A stretch of DNA of 64,000 bases from Vitis vinifera (GCF_030704535.1 NC_081813.1:4983001-5047000); one strand, 5' to 3'; counted from the stretch's first letter, positions 1 to 12,337 are shown. Numbers and translations are program-made. The notes: generated from the letters alone by a model not told the origin.

Positions 1-1376
1 CAACTTTTTCGAAGGCGTTTTATCTTTTCTTTTAACAATTTAATTATGATAAAAATAAGATAAAAATGTATAAATATTTATAGTTTATTAGATAGAATGA
101 GCATATTATTTAGGGATGAATTACATGTTATTTTATTTATATTTCAACAATATTTGCATATTCTATCACTTTATTATCTTACAAATTATTATGTTCTTTT
201 TAGTTATATTATTTTTTTAATCATGATTCTATACATATCAATGTCAATAAATATTTATATTTAGTTTAAAGTTTTTAAATAGTCTATTTAAGGTGGTATT
301 TGTTTTTATTTATTTATTTATTATTTAATTCTAAATAAAACTTAATTAAATTTGAGACTAAATTCTTATTTGATGAAAAAATAATTTAATATATTTCTAA
401 AAATTTTAAAATAATAGAAACTATTTTAAAAGTCGTTAAAGTTGAGGTTGTGGAAGAAAGGAAGAAGATGATGGTCATGGTGAAGTGATAAAAGAGGAAG
501 GTAACATGTATATAGACTGTCGTAAAGATTTATTATTATAAGAAAAGTTATTTGATTAAAAGAGGTAGTGAAAATCGAATTTCTTTGCGTTATTTTGACA
601 AAAATGTTCTTATTATTTTCTTGTAAAAACAACATTTTCCTTAAAAATCTGTGTAAATACTTGAAATAGTAAATTATATTTATGTCAAAAATGAATTACT
701 TTTTAAGTAAAAACATGAGAAATGTTAAATTTAAAATTTGAGGATGATTTAATCTCTTTTAACCAAATATTTATGATAAGAAAAGTTGGAGGTTGAGATT
801 TTTTGATGGGTTTAGAAATATTATTTTTTTATTTATAAAAAGTTGAATATTTTATCTTTTTTATTTAGTGAAATGATTTTCTCATTTCTCAAAATTTAAT
901 TGGATGGGCTTGGGTCACATGCAATTGGGCCTCCACTATCTCTGTAAGCCCATGATACTCACAAAGTGAGCTTCAATACAATCCATCTTCTAGTTTTCAT
1001 CTTCTTTTGTGGGATGAAGTAAACTCACATAAATCATATAATCTTCCACACATGTAACATTTGATGTGAATTTCAAATTTCATCCATACATTAAAATTTG
1101 GTTTCTTCTTTGATAGAACCCAGTAGGCAAACCTGATAGAAGTTCTAAGTGATAGGCAAACTTCTAATTAGAAAGTTGACCCATGCTATATGATTGTAGC
1201 ACTCAATCTGAAGAGGAGGGTCCAATTGGCTAAAGCAGAAATCAATTTGCCAGCCGCCACATTATTCTAATTACAACTTTTTGTTGTTAATCTTACTATT
1301 TATAATACTTAATGTCACTTATCATAGTGACGTGGATGAAGATGATCATAATGTAATTATAATATAATCATTGTTA
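1..1376. other. AT-rich intergenic DNA
   Basis: I see no gene here. The stretch is AT-rich with many short A and T runs, and open frames are short and lack recognisable motifs. It ends at the 12-bp direct repeat that flanks the GC-rich element beginning at 1,377. Confidence 0.6.
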
Positions 1377-1830
1377 AGGGTCTCCAAAAAGCCCGCGGCC
1401 CGCGGCCCGTTTTAGGCCCGGCCCGGCCCGAGCCCGTTTATGGGCAGGCCGGGCTGCGGGCCTAAATTTAGGCCCGTAGGCCCGCCCTTAGGTCCGCACC
1501 TATAAAAAAAACTACACAAATAAAAAGTATATATATATAACTAACTCAATTAATAAGCACAAAAGGAATGTAGCTCAGTTGGTTAGAATCTTGAAATTTA
1601 AGCATAAGGGGAGGGGTTCGAATCCCCCCCTCTCCCTTCCTTTTTTTGAAAGCCATTTTGGCTTATTTAAAAAAGTCCGCTGGCCCGGCCCGCCCCCCAG
1701 CCCGTTGGCCTAGCATTTTAGCATGGCCCCGCCCAGCCCGGCCTGTTGACCAATCAACGGGCCCATAGGCCCGGCCCGAGCTGGGCCACGGACCTCCTAT
1801 TTATGGCCCGGCCCGGCCGTTGGAGACCCC
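1377..1830. mobile_element. Non-autonomous TIR DNA transposon, GC-rich, 454 bp
   Basis: A sharply GC-rich island in AT-rich DNA is built from many GGCCCG units on both arms. Its ends are inverted: GGGTCTCCAA on the left and TTGGAGACCC on the right. A 12-bp direct repeat, TAATCATTGTTA, flanks it perfectly (1,365-1,376 and 1,831-1,842). The arms are long imperfect inverted repeats around an AT-rich middle. There is no coding capacity, so this is a MITE-type element. GC-rich GGCCCG arms are seen in plant hAT-like and Mutator-like MITEs. The duplication is longer than the 8 bp of hAT or 9 bp of Mutator, and some of the match may be chance, so the superfamily is left open. Confidence 0.75.
1565..1637 (+). 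other. tRNA-like segment (A-box and B-box) inside the TIR element
   Basis: A perfect A-box type motif, TAGCTCAGTTGG, is followed about 40 bases later by a perfect B-box type motif, GGTTCGAATCC, the spacing of a tRNA gene promoter. The T-arm can fold (GGGG-TTCGAAT-CCCC). The anticodon arm is weak and the acceptor halves do not pair, so a functional tRNA is unlikely. It is best read as a tRNA-derived fragment, or the head of a tRNA-type SINE, captured within the transposon. The two pol III boxes could still bind TFIIIC. Confidence 0.5.
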
Positions 1831-1842
1831 TAATCATTGTTA

Positions 1843-2239
1843 TGGATACTAAATAATGGAATATTTTTATGCCGTTATCAATAGTGATGTAGGCATTAAT
1901 TTAACATTAAATGTGATGTGGCCATTTAACATTAGGCATTAAGACACTCGCTAAATTTTAGAATGATGAAAGCGTGTATATATAAGCTTTTCCTTTTAAC
2001 CTTATTATATGAAGACTTATAAAAGTACGAGAAAAATATTATGATGAAGTTATGATAATTTGATAGTGAAACTTCTTAACCCTTCTTAGTATTTGTTTTT
2101 GTTTTTTTTTTTTTTGATGAAAAGAAACTATGAAGTAGAATACCATAAGTTCGATTGAATTACAAATTACAATAATATTCGAAACCAAATTTTGTAATAT
2201 CTTTAAGAAAATTTGACCTTCAAATGATCAACTCAATAT
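1843..2239. other. Intergenic DNA
   Basis: AT-rich sequence with a poly-T run near 2,100. No gene, RNA or structured repeat is recognised. Confidence 0.5.
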
Positions 2240-3060
2240 TATAAATACTTTTCTTAATTAACTAGTTTGTTGTTCCATTGGTTGCTTTTTCTTGGTCGAG
2301 CATCGATCGATAAACCAAATGACTTTCACTCTCTTCCATTGGACTTGCTTTCTCAATCGAGACATTGCCTTTCTTGGTTGAGTGTTGATTGATGTTCAAT
2401 CGAAATTCAGAAAGGATTAATGGTCACCTGTAATACACTTAATGCTCAATGGCTACTCAACTAGTCAAACCGAAACTCGACTAGTCGAGGCTTGTTTTTA
2501 CATTTTGGGATGTCTAAGCTTGGTTTTCAATAAATTGAGAGCTCTTATGCATTTATTGATAAGAGAACACCTGCATTGAATAATCTTAACTACTGTTTTC
2601 TCTCTTTCAAAGCTCTCAAACTCTAGTGCATTGATTATTCCACTTGCACATCTATTATAATGCACTTATTTGAAATCAACCTAACTTTTATTGTATTGAA
2701 CCTTCATTAAACTAGGTTGAGTGTTGTTAAACTCACTATATTTGTGAAAGATTGAGTGTTTGGAGTTTCAAGTTAGCATTAAGCTTGAAGAGACTTGTTA
2801 GTGTTCATTAGAACCATTGAATCCAAGTGTAGAGCTTGAAGGCTTGGAGTTGGAAGTCTTAATTTAGTGGAGCCTTCACTTAGAAAGGAGTTTGAGAAGA
2901 ATGAATGTAGGCGAGATTTGCCAAACCACTATAAAAACGAGTTTGCATCTATCTATTTCCCTTCTTTATTTACATTTATTGCTTTATTAGTTAATTAATT
3001 GAAGTGGTTTTCAAAAAAGTTTTAATAACCTAATTCACTCTCCTCTTAGGTGTTTTCCCT
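2240..3060 (+). repeat. Probable copia-type (SIRE/Tork-like) LTR remnant
   Basis: The right half has the layout of plant copia LTRs: a CACTATAAAAA promoter-like box near 2,930, a pyrimidine-rich stretch, then an ATTCACTCTCCTCTTAGGTG type ending near 3,040-3,060. No paired LTR or pol sequence was found beside it, so it would be a solo or truncated LTR. Edges are approximate and the call rests on resemblance to remembered LTRs. Confidence 0.4.
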
Positions 3061-4138
3061 TAATCTAATTAGCCTTAGTTCATAGTGTATACGTTGGATT
3101 CTCCACTACAGTGATATATTTCTAGTGCCTCTCATACTAATGGTGTAACTAACAAAATCATCACAAGCATACTTCTAGGATAGTTTATTCATATTCTTAA
3201 GCAAACCCTAGTTACTCAAAATTGTCATATCCTTCTCTTTTGTATCTCTTAGCCACATATGTTATAATCTGTTAGCATCTAAAATTGTATTTGAGGTTGA
3301 AAATGTAGTTGCACTTATAAAAATAATGCTACCCAACTATGTATAATGACCAACTATACCTCCAATTTTATATATGTACCCATGCATTGAAGTCAAGCAT
3401 ACCCAAAGAAATTAAAATTTTCTCCAATCATGGAAAATGCTTTATGTTATTTAATGTCCCTACAATGTCATTAGACATCTTAATTTGAGTCATACCTATC
3501 CTAATAATATTTTAAGCTACAATTTTTCTATAAGAACCTTCTCATCATCTATAAGAATAGTAAGAATAATAAAAAAAAAAAACCAAAAAACATAAGAAAT
3601 ATACAATAATTTATGTGATTTAGCATAAAGTTTACATTCATAGCTTAAGATGAAGAACAACTTCCATTATTGTTTTATGAGATTACAATGTATAATTCTC
3701 AATTCTCAAAGTCCCAATTATGCCAACAAAAAAAAAATCTTTCTCTTTTAGTCAATACCTCTTCCTATATTTTTCTTGATTACATAGAAATATTCCTTAC
3801 AACTAATTATCACATCATTTTTACAAAAATATATTCCTGGAAGAAAATCTATACTTCCTTTATAATAATAGAATAGCTTCCTATAGTATCCCATGTAAGA
3901 GCTTATGGAAAAGATCCTTTATTAAAAATAAACATGCTTCCACTAGCCATTATGCTTCAGGCCTTGATGAAATGGCTTCCATACACACTCTAGAGTGATG
4001 TTTTTTTTATCCGGATTTTGTGCAATGATACATATAGCAAACAAGCAGTATTTTTTTCTTACAGAATAGAGCTTAGAAGAGAAGCAAAGAGCATATATAG
4101 ACACACAAAACAAGCCCTCATATATCTATCCTAGACTC
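3061..4138. other. Intergenic DNA downstream of AOP copy 1
   Basis: No supported gene. It holds poly-A runs near 3,570 and 3,730 and lies 3' of the minus-strand gene that ends at 4,139, so it includes that gene's terminator region. Confidence 0.5.
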
Positions 4139-5253
4139 TTACACACCACAGTAGGTTTTTAAAGCAGATTCAGCTCTCTGACCAGCTTCAGTGTAGTAGA
4201 ACTGGAGGAATTCTAGATGATCAAACGGTTTGAAGAGCAAAGGGTGTTCTTCATCCACAAGCTCTTCTGGGGCTTTTATCACATACCCTGCTTTTGGGAT
4301 TGAGAACAATCCAGTAGAGTACCTGGACTCATTTCCAGTCATCATCACCCTATGATATGGAGAGTGCAGTCGACCATTTGTCCATGCCTGCAGAGGTTAC
4401 ACACAGGTCTCATTAGAGAGGCTGAATACTACTCAATTGAGTTTGAAGAAACCCAAAGAAAACTTACGAGGAAAGAGTCTCCGATCATGATGATAAAAGA
4501 GTCCGGTGAGCATTTGATGTTGATCCATTGGCCATCTTTTGTCTGCACCCCTAGTCCATCAACTTGATTTTGATACAATATGGTAACTATGTTCTTGTCT
4601 GTGTGAGCATTTAGCCCAAGCTTGGTTTCGGTAGTTTGAGGCCCTTTATATTTCATGACACGAAGAAGGTAGTTTGTAGAATCCATGTGCTCATCCAAGT
4701 ACTTCTCCATGCCCAAGCTCTCTAACACCATCCTCCTGATTGTATGATCCAGTTCTGACAGTTGTTCTGAGAAGGATTGTATAGTTTTGCTGCCAAAGAA
4801 AAAGTTTGGTTGAAGTTAATAGATTAATTTAAGTATAATATTCTTCCAAAAGTAGAAATTGAAAGAAAGGATTATATACCAAAAATTAGGATTGCCTTCA
4901 GGCCACAAGAGCTTAGTGAAATGTTCAGCTTTTTCTTGGACTAGTGCATCATCAATGCCCATGCTCTCATAGAGTGGCACCGTTGGATACTGCCCAACAT
5001 AACCATGATAAGGCTTTTTGGAAGAGTTTCTCAACTTGGTTTGTAGAGGGAGATCAAAAAGTTCTTCCAGAGCACCAAATATCGCCTTACGAAGATCTAG
5101 AGGAACCTTATTGAAAAAAGCCTCAAAGCAACCATACTCTTCAAGTGCTTTCTGCACTTGGGCTTTCACCAAGTTCCACTGGAGAGTTCCTGGCTTCAGC
5201 TCTGGATCTGAGAAGTCTATGACAGGAAGCTTGAGAGGGGTTTCAGATCCCAT
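4139..5253 (-). CDS. AOP1: AOP1-like 2-oxoglutarate/Fe(II)-dependent dioxygenase, copy 1 (intact, 314 aa)
   Basis: Three exons on the minus strand: 5,253-4,880, 4,789-4,468 and 4,387-4,139. Introns are GT..AG, with phase 2 then phase 0. The spliced frame is open for 314 residues, normal for AOP1. The start at 5,253 (MGSETPL) matches the other copies; an upstream in-frame ATG at 5,445 would add 64 residues unlike the family. The N-terminal DIOX_N part (LPVIDFSD, LEEYGCFEAFF) is followed by the double-stranded beta-helix. Visible iron ligands are H187 and D189 (AHTDKN) and H244 (HSPYHRV); the 2-oxoglutarate arginine is R254 in RYS. Arabidopsis AOP1 is the closest relative I can recall (EYGCFEAFF, RYSTGLFSIPK). 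AOP2 and AOP3 of that family modify glucosinolate side chains, but the AOP1 substrate is unsettled, so only a soluble 2OG oxygenase can be inferred here. This copy looks the most conserved of the array. Confidence 0.9.
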
Positions 5254-7050
5254 TACTTGCTTTTTGGTGAATGAGGTAGAAGAAGCTGCTTTCCTATGCT
5301 TTGGTTGTGAATAAGCCTTTTGAGTTTCTTGGGCTAGTTGTATAATTTCTTGGATGCTATATGCCCTAAAGAGATGATTGAAATAATGGTGGTTGTGAAA
5401 ATGAGGTTTTGGACTAATTTGTCTGTGACGATCACTAAAAATCATTATAATGGCACGATCTTAATCTTGGAAGCTTCTATCCACCTAATATGTATCAAAG
5501 CTACAGAATAGGCTTTCATAAAATAAACATTAGCCCTCTAAATAATGACTTCTTTAATGGAAAAGGCCAACAAATGTGATTTACAAAGTAGGAAGGGCAA
5601 ATTACTAGCTCTTTCCACATTTGATTCACATCCTCAATATATGAATCCTATAGCCTTCATATTTGAAGAGAATGACAAGAAGGTTCCCAAATGGCTGCTG
5701 AAAAAGATTTAACAGGAATGGTGGAATTCAGAGCAATTTGATGGACATGGTTCAGGATGCCTAGTGAGGTTGAAACCAATTTCTGTTAATATTTCTTTTT
5801 GTTCTTCATGGGGGAGGTTGAATTCAGAATTAGATCCCTTCAATATCAGGTGAAACCATGACAAACCTAATGTGGAGTTGTTTTATCTTGCAAGAAGACT
5901 CCATGTCACAATTATTGTGCAATGGTCATGATGTAGATTTAAAAGGAACAGACACAACCTGCAGGTTTTAATAGTGTCTTATAAGTAGAGCCTTCTCTTT
6001 CTCTTTATAGTTTTTTGCTGTTATATTGTGCTTGTCCAGTTCTTACAAGTAATATTCAAATGGTATGTCCCCTCAAGGTGGTCCTGCCTGCAGCATTTTG
6101 CCTTTGTCCTCTGTTTATTGGAACCAAATGATAGAAGAATCTTAACCCTTATGCAGGGGGATGCCACAGCCACTAGTGTCTGTTCACAACCCTAAAGAAC
6201 CAAAGTCCCAACGTATCTAAACTAAAGTCTCCCTTGTTCTGAGCTTCTGATTCTTTTGTTGACAAAGTCCAATAATTTGTGGTGAAGATTTTTGAGAAAC
6301 AACCAATTCTTTATGTTGAGGCTGTTTTCATATGGAATATAAGAGAAGCCAGTACATATGATCAACAAAACTTACACAAGACAAGTTACTCACCATCTAA
6401 GGCTGTCTTACACATAGCAGTAATCCTTTAGGGAACATGAAAGAATCTTTTTCACATTACCTGTTTTGGAGATAGAGATTTATGGGAGTAAACAAAATTC
6501 ACATTTACACCTACCATGACAGCTATGCAATAAAACTACTAATGAAGAAGTTGCAGTTTCTATAGCCCAAAATACCCTGCTGTTTTGATTTGGGAATATC
6601 GCCTCATTGTGAAGTTGGGGTTCTTTTTTTTATTAATTTTAATGCTTGGAAGGACCTACATTTTATAATATATGTATGTAGTTATTGATATGTTGCAGAG
6701 TATTTCTGACCTAAGAGGAACAAAAAATATTTTGCAGGAGTCATCAAGAAATCTTTTTGAAGGGCCCCCAAATCATGTTTCTTGGTGTTACTTTCGAATG
6801 CATCGTTAGATATGCCTACACTAGTAAAAACAGAAGAGTCTGACATTTGGAGACATAAGAAAATAAGTCAATACAGCATACAACAGTTACATTCATATGA
6901 TTGCAGAGAACATGGTGGTTTCTATTCCCAGAGAAGAAGAAACCAACTCCCTGATATTATTAGACAGTGTACCAGAAAAAAAAGGCAGTAAGAAATCTGC
7001 ATATTTGTGATATTACGAGTACCAGAAACCTGGCCATGACACTAAAAAGA
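5254..7050. other. Intergenic DNA between AOP copies 1 and 2
   Basis: It contains the promoter side of copy 1 and the 3' flank of copy 2. Open frames here show no domain or conserved motif, and no repeat was recognised. Confidence 0.5.
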
Positions 7051-8483
7051 TCAAACACCACAGTAGGCTTTGGCAGTGGATTCAGCTTGCCCAGCCTTAT
7101 TTGTGAAGTAGAAATGAAGTAATCCATAATGGTTAAATGGCTTGAACTGTAATGGGTGTTCTTCATCGGCTAGCTCTTCTGGTATTTCTATAATCCCTCT
7201 ATGGTATGCAAATAGACCGATTGAGTACCTCGCTTTATTCCCATTCATGATGACCCGATGCTCAGGAGAATGTATTCTGCCATTGCTCCATGCCTAAGTT
7301 CATCAAGAAAAAAAAATGCATATCTTAGGATCTTCATAGTTACAATTCAAGCATGTATAATCACCAATTTCTACTCCTTAAAAGATACAAAATAAGGTTT
7401 TACTAATAATTCAGAACATTTAGCTAAAATTGAACAACTCTCAGCAATAATGATTCTTTTCCCCAAATTTGATGTCATAAAGTCAAAAGTACTGGCATAG
7501 TATGAAACTTGAAAAGAGAGTAGAACAATCAAGATAATGCTCTTATCCCAAGCAGGTCTTGAAAGATATAACTTTAGGTTGAAGGATTACTTCTCAGAGT
7601 TAAGTAAAAAAACTGGTAGTTTTTAGTTGCCAGAAGTTCCTTCATTTTCACAAATTTACTTGGTTTGTCAAATAGGTGATAGTAACCAACCAATAGTGCA
7701 TCCCCTGCCATGACAACATAGGATGAGGGAGAAGGTTTGAAAGAAATCCACTCGCCATCCTTCGTTCGTATTTCTAAACCGCAGACTTCGTTTTGGTGAA
7801 GTACGGTTATGAAGCTCTTGTCAGTGTGACATGAAGTACCAATGCAAGTCTCATTCTTCTGGGGTCCTCTGTATTTGATGAGTCGGAGAAGGTAAGTGGT
7901 TGATTGAATGTGAGAGTCATAGTACTTCTCTGCATCATAGCTTTCAAAGACCATTTTCTTCACCATTTGTTCTAATTCTGACACTAGCTTTGAGTATGAA
8001 AGCACAGTTTCACTAACCAAGAACCAAGAAAGAACAAAAGAAGAAAAACAAATAAGCATAATTCAAGAATTAAAAAGAATTATGACAAGAATATAGATCA
8101 AGCTAGATATACCAGAAATGATCATTTCCTGCAGGCCACATGATGTTTGTGAAACTTTCAACTCCTTTGAGCGTTGTTGCATCTTCAATCCCCATGCTTT
8201 CATGAAGAGGAATAAGGGGATGCTGGCCGATATAGCCAAAATATGGCTTATCAGAAGTGTTTTTGACTTTGGTTTCTGTGGGGAGATCGAACAATTCTTC
8301 TAATTGACAGAACGTTGTGTTGTCAAGCTCTGAAGAAACTTTATCATACACTGCTACGAAACAACCGTATTCCTCAAGTGCATGCAGGACATCTTTGCAT
8401 GCCAAGAGCCATGATCTTGTACCAGGCTTCAATGTTCCAGTGGAAAAATTGAGAACAGGAAGCCTGGGTGCTTCAGAGCCCAT
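7051..8483 (-). CDS. AOP1-like 2-oxoglutarate-dependent dioxygenase, copy 2 (intact, 311 aa)
   Basis: Exons 8,483-8,113, 8,012-7,691 and 7,293-7,051 give an open frame of 311 residues. Exon 2 is 322 nt, exactly as in copies 1 and 4. The start MGSEAPRLPVLNFS fits the family. Iron ligands are H186 and D188 (CHTDKSF) and H243 (HSPEHRV), with R253/S255 (RYS) for 2-oxoglutarate, so it should be catalytically competent. It ends KAYCGV as in the relatives. The second intron's donor is TTG|GTTGGT, weaker than the GTAAG-type donors of the other copies, so splicing at this site may be less efficient. The substrate is unknown; sequence differences from copy 1 (STGTLKPGTRSW, GPQKNETCIGTS) may reflect divergence in specificity. 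Confidence 0.87.
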
Positions 8484-8550
8484 GGTTTTAGTTCTTTTTC
8501 TTCTTTTCCCCCCCTGATGGGCCACTTGGATATATTGCCTTAGATCATGT

Positions 8551-8560
8551 ATCTTATAGG
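8551..8560 (-). promoter_or_regulatory. Putative TATA box of AOP copy 2
   Basis: Read on the minus strand, CCTATAAGAT lies about 70 bp upstream of the start at 8,483. It resembles the TATAAGTAAC-type element at the same place in copies 4, 5 and 6, which is the main support. Confidence 0.4.
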
Positions 8561-9994
8561 GGTTCAATTGATGTATCCATGTCATAAAAAGACAAATGAG
8601 ATGATAAGGTGACAGGCACTGAGGCAAAGAAGAATATGGATGAACCCAAAGTGCTTTGTGCTACATTGTGTAGCCGACATAGAGATTTGTGAAATGGAAT
8701 ATACTTGGTGAGACGGATTTGTTAGCTAGTACAAAATCAAATAGTTTCAAACCTTGCAATACTGTAGAGTTGGAGGGTAAGCTATGTTGATGGTTCTATG
8801 GAAGAGGCTAATTGGGTGATTTTCATGAGACCCAATTGAGGGTAAGAACAGGAGTTTATGATATAGAGCACAAATTATAAGATTTGTAACTTCTAAGAGC
8901 ACACACCATCACAAGATACTAGTAGATAACCTCTCATAAGTCATAAGTGTCACTTTCCACCACTCTAATCATGAGCTGGCCCTATCCCACCCCTGTCATT
9001 CAATCTTTGTATTCTGTTTTTTGAATCGGTTTAATAATTCAGAGTGCTTCTACAATCTAGGTATTTCATAGAACTATGCAGTCTTGTTTGCTTGGAATAA
9101 TACTGAAAATGACCATTTTTGGAGATTAAGTGATGAAAACAAGACAAGTCGACGAAAAAAAGAAAAATGCAGCAAGAGAATTACTGTGAAGAACAATCAA
9201 AAAAGACAAAAAATGGAATTTCTGCTTTGGTAATGGAACAATGGACAAAGACAGGTTAAAATTTCAGTTACCAGCCAACCAGGACAGAAGATCAAAGAGG
9301 CTTTCATTATAGAAATACCAGAGTCTTGGTACCACAGGCTGCTCGCTCAATTCCTATTGAGAAAGGAAAACCAAGAAAAAAGTAACAATATAATAATATA
9401 AGGCATATTATAGCAGTTGGGAGTCAGAAAAATTTGTTTTCATTGAGAAAACTGTAGGATTAGCATCTGCAGAATTAAAATTAAAGCTAGAACTCAGCAG
9501 TAGTTGTTGATGCTGCATGTTAGGCAGCAGATCGGTAGCCACTAAGATTGGAATTTGGGGTGCTTTACAGGGAAGTGGGGGAGTGGCAATGTGACTTGCC
9601 ACACCATATTGCAGCAAAAGGTGCTTTATATTTTGCAAGTACTTAAAGATCCATGGCTTTGAACTAATGGTATGTGGTAAAGTACTTCCAAATGCATGCT
9701 TAGTCGGAAATACATACATTGGAAAAAACAGAGTACTAAAAATATTGCAGAAACACTTGAAAATAAACTATCTTGTACAATTACAAACAGGACTACAAAA
9801 AAGGCTATGGCTTATATTCAGAAAGCAGCAGTGGTAAGTCCATATGGCCTTGAAATATTATCATTGCACTGAGAAAATTCATACAAATCTGTGGGAAACC
9901 GCATCCTTGATGTGTTAAGACTGAGCTTAGGAACAAATCCATAAGATCAGCATAAGCATACAGACACACAACAGGCATAGAGACCAACCAGAAC
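8561..9994. other. Intergenic DNA between AOP copies 2 and 3
   Basis: No supported gene or repeat. The open frames here lack motifs. It includes the 3' flank of the copy 3 pseudogene. Confidence 0.5.
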
Positions 9995-11040
9995 TCAAAC
10001 ACCACAATAGGATTTGAGAAGGCAGTCAGCCTTCCTACCCTTAGCTGTTCAAGTAAAGCGAACAAATTCAAGATGATTAAATGTCTTAAAACGTAAAGGG
10101 TGTTATTTATCCACTAGCTCTTCTGGTATCTGTATCACTCCTCTCTTATATGAAAACAGCCCGAATGAGTATCTCACCTCTTTCCCCTTCATCATGACTT
10201 CAAAACTCCTTAAACGGTTAAATTACTAAAATAGTATGGAGCCTAGATGTTCAAATCCTTGGCTCAATCAACATAACTCTTCTAAAAACCTAAGCAAATT
10301 TTCCAAGATACCAAACAGAGAATACATACCCACCATAAGTGCATCGCCTGCCATGACTAGAAAGGATGACCGTGAGGATGGCTAAAAACAGATCCACTCT
10401 CCATCCTTTGTTTCTATTTCCAATCCATCAACTTGATTTTGTTGAAGTATGGTCATGAAGGACTTGTCCTTATGAGAGTTCAGCCCCAAGTTAGTCTCCA
10501 TCATCTTGGGTGCTCTATACTTCAGAGGTCGTAGAAGAGAAGTCGTCGATCCAATATGAGAGTCACTATACTTCTCTTCACCATAGCTTTCAAACAGCAT
10601 CTTGATCACCATTTGATCTAATTCTGCTACCAGCTTGGAGAACAAATGAGCACTTTCACAAACAGACAGATATTTAGCAGGTCAAAAGGATAAGAATAAG
10701 CCAAGAATTTTCCAGAGAAAATATAGGAAATTGGACAAAATTATACCAGAAACGATAGTTCCCAGCCGGCCACATGAGATTAGTGAAACTTCGAATTTCT
10801 TCTATATTTGTTGCATCATTGATACACAAAGCTTCATGCAGAGGAATACTGCTTATCTGCCCCAGATAGCTGTGGAAAGGCACATGATTGGTGTTCTTGA
10901 CTTTGATTTCTTTTGGGAGGTCAAACAACTCTTCTAATGTGCTGAAGTTGGTATTATGCAGTTCCAAAGGAATTTTATCATGGGCTGCTGTGAAACAGCC
11001 ATACTCTTCTAGTCCGAGCCGAACCTACTGGAATCTCATG
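9995..11040 (-). pseudogene. AOP1-like dioxygenase, copy 3 (decayed pseudogene)
   Basis: Recognisable remnants of all three exons remain on the minus strand. Exon 1 spans about 11,040-10,747 (LEEYGCF, ELFDLPKEIKVKNT, LMWPAGN). Exon 2 ends near 10,330 (SHKDKSFMTILQQNQVDGLE). Exon 3 spans about 10,200-9,995 (RYSFGLFSYKRG ... SYCGV). The damage is clear. The first part of exon 1, including the start codon, is unrecognisable. An in-frame TAG at 10,384-10,382 falls in exon 2 after GEWICF. The intron 1 acceptor reads TG instead of AG. The start of exon 3 with the third iron ligand (HSPxH) is missing, and exon 3 carries two stop codons (DK*HP and RFT*T). The H and D of HxD survive as HKD. It cannot make a working enzyme. 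Confidence 0.88.
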
Positions 11041-12337
11041 CAGTTTTCCAGATTCCATGTTGGTTCCCTCAAGGGTTCTCAGCAACATCTCTATTTTTCA
11101 TGGTACTCATATATGTGTGCTCTGATACTTGAGTGATAGCAAGACAGATGAAAAGACATTGATCACATCCAATGTTTAGACTTTGTGAACGGATTATCAA
11201 GTAAAAGAGCTGCATTTACGTATAATGCTTGTTATAGTACTGATGTATAAGTAGCATCTTACATATAGAGCCCCCTCTAGAAATTAACCACCCAAAATTT
11301 AGTGTAATTAAATGACAAACTATTATACTGTAGATCATACCGATTTCTATAGAAAAGAATTAACCAATATGCATAATCTACAATTTAATCGAAAATAACA
11401 TGAATATGAGAATGACATGCAAAAGAAGCATTTTCTGCAGACCTGGCAGAAAAAATGAGGATTTGGAAACTTATATCTGAGGAAGCCAACCAGCTAGGTC
11501 TTCCGGACAGCTATGAGGGACCCGAGCTGGCCATCTAGCTAGGTCTTTAAAACAATTTCCGGTATTCAAACCTTATGCCTTGGTCCGACAGCATGATCGA
11601 GCATGACCAGTAGAAGCCGAGTCGACCATCGTTGCCTAGTGCACTGAACTGTACAATGTACATATATAACTTATAAATAATAGAAAAAAAGTGGACGTGA
11701 TTAAAAGTTAATACATACAAGTATAAGGGATTCTATAAAGAGTAGAGAGGGTTATTAATGGTAGAAGATAGGAAAACTCAAAACTTATTGCCTTAGAAAT
11801 AAAGAAGTTTCAAATATGCGATGATTCTGAAAAAGAGTCGGATGAAGAAAAAAATTACTCAAATACTTTATTATGAAATTTGCCCCATCATGAAACTCTA
11901 GGTAAGATCAATTAAACATGGTGCATGGCTGACAAATGCCCAAAGAACTTGTGTTACCATCATATGTACTTTCCTATGAGCTCTATGGATACGAAATATA
12001 TATTCTAAAACGGATGGGGACATTTAATAAACCCCTTCATCCTCAAGAAAGCAGAAATTAATACTTCCTGCAGACTGCAGAGTCGCATTTGAATGCAACT
12101 GCATGCAGCTGGGGCACACCAGAGGAAAACTTGCCCTATTCCAAATTTCCAATCTATAAAACATACTAAAGTCAGTCCCTGCGAAGTTAGCTTTTGTTTT
12201 TCCGTAACAATGTGAATGAGAAAGAAAGAAAACAATCTGCTTTCAGCAGGGCATTGCAGCGTCTGTTGGCACAACATGGTACTTAATTGCTTCACTACCA
12301 TATTAGCTAGTTCCTATCATGACCTTGTCACATTTAA

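Noticed and set aside
1565-1637. Functional tRNA gene
   Set aside because: A- and B-boxes are perfect, but the acceptor halves do not pair and the anticodon arm is poor, so it is listed as a tRNA-like segment only.
4352-4567. Plus-strand open frame
   Set aside because: It is antisense to exons 2 and 3 of AOP copy 1 and has no motif of its own. The same applies to plus-strand frames at 5,018-5,314, 8,118-8,517, 10,731-11,136 and 47,001-47,186.
9408-10071. Minus-strand frames downstream of AOP copy 3
   Set aside because: One overlaps the copy 3 exon 3 remnant in a different frame and the other has no family features; neither is a gene.
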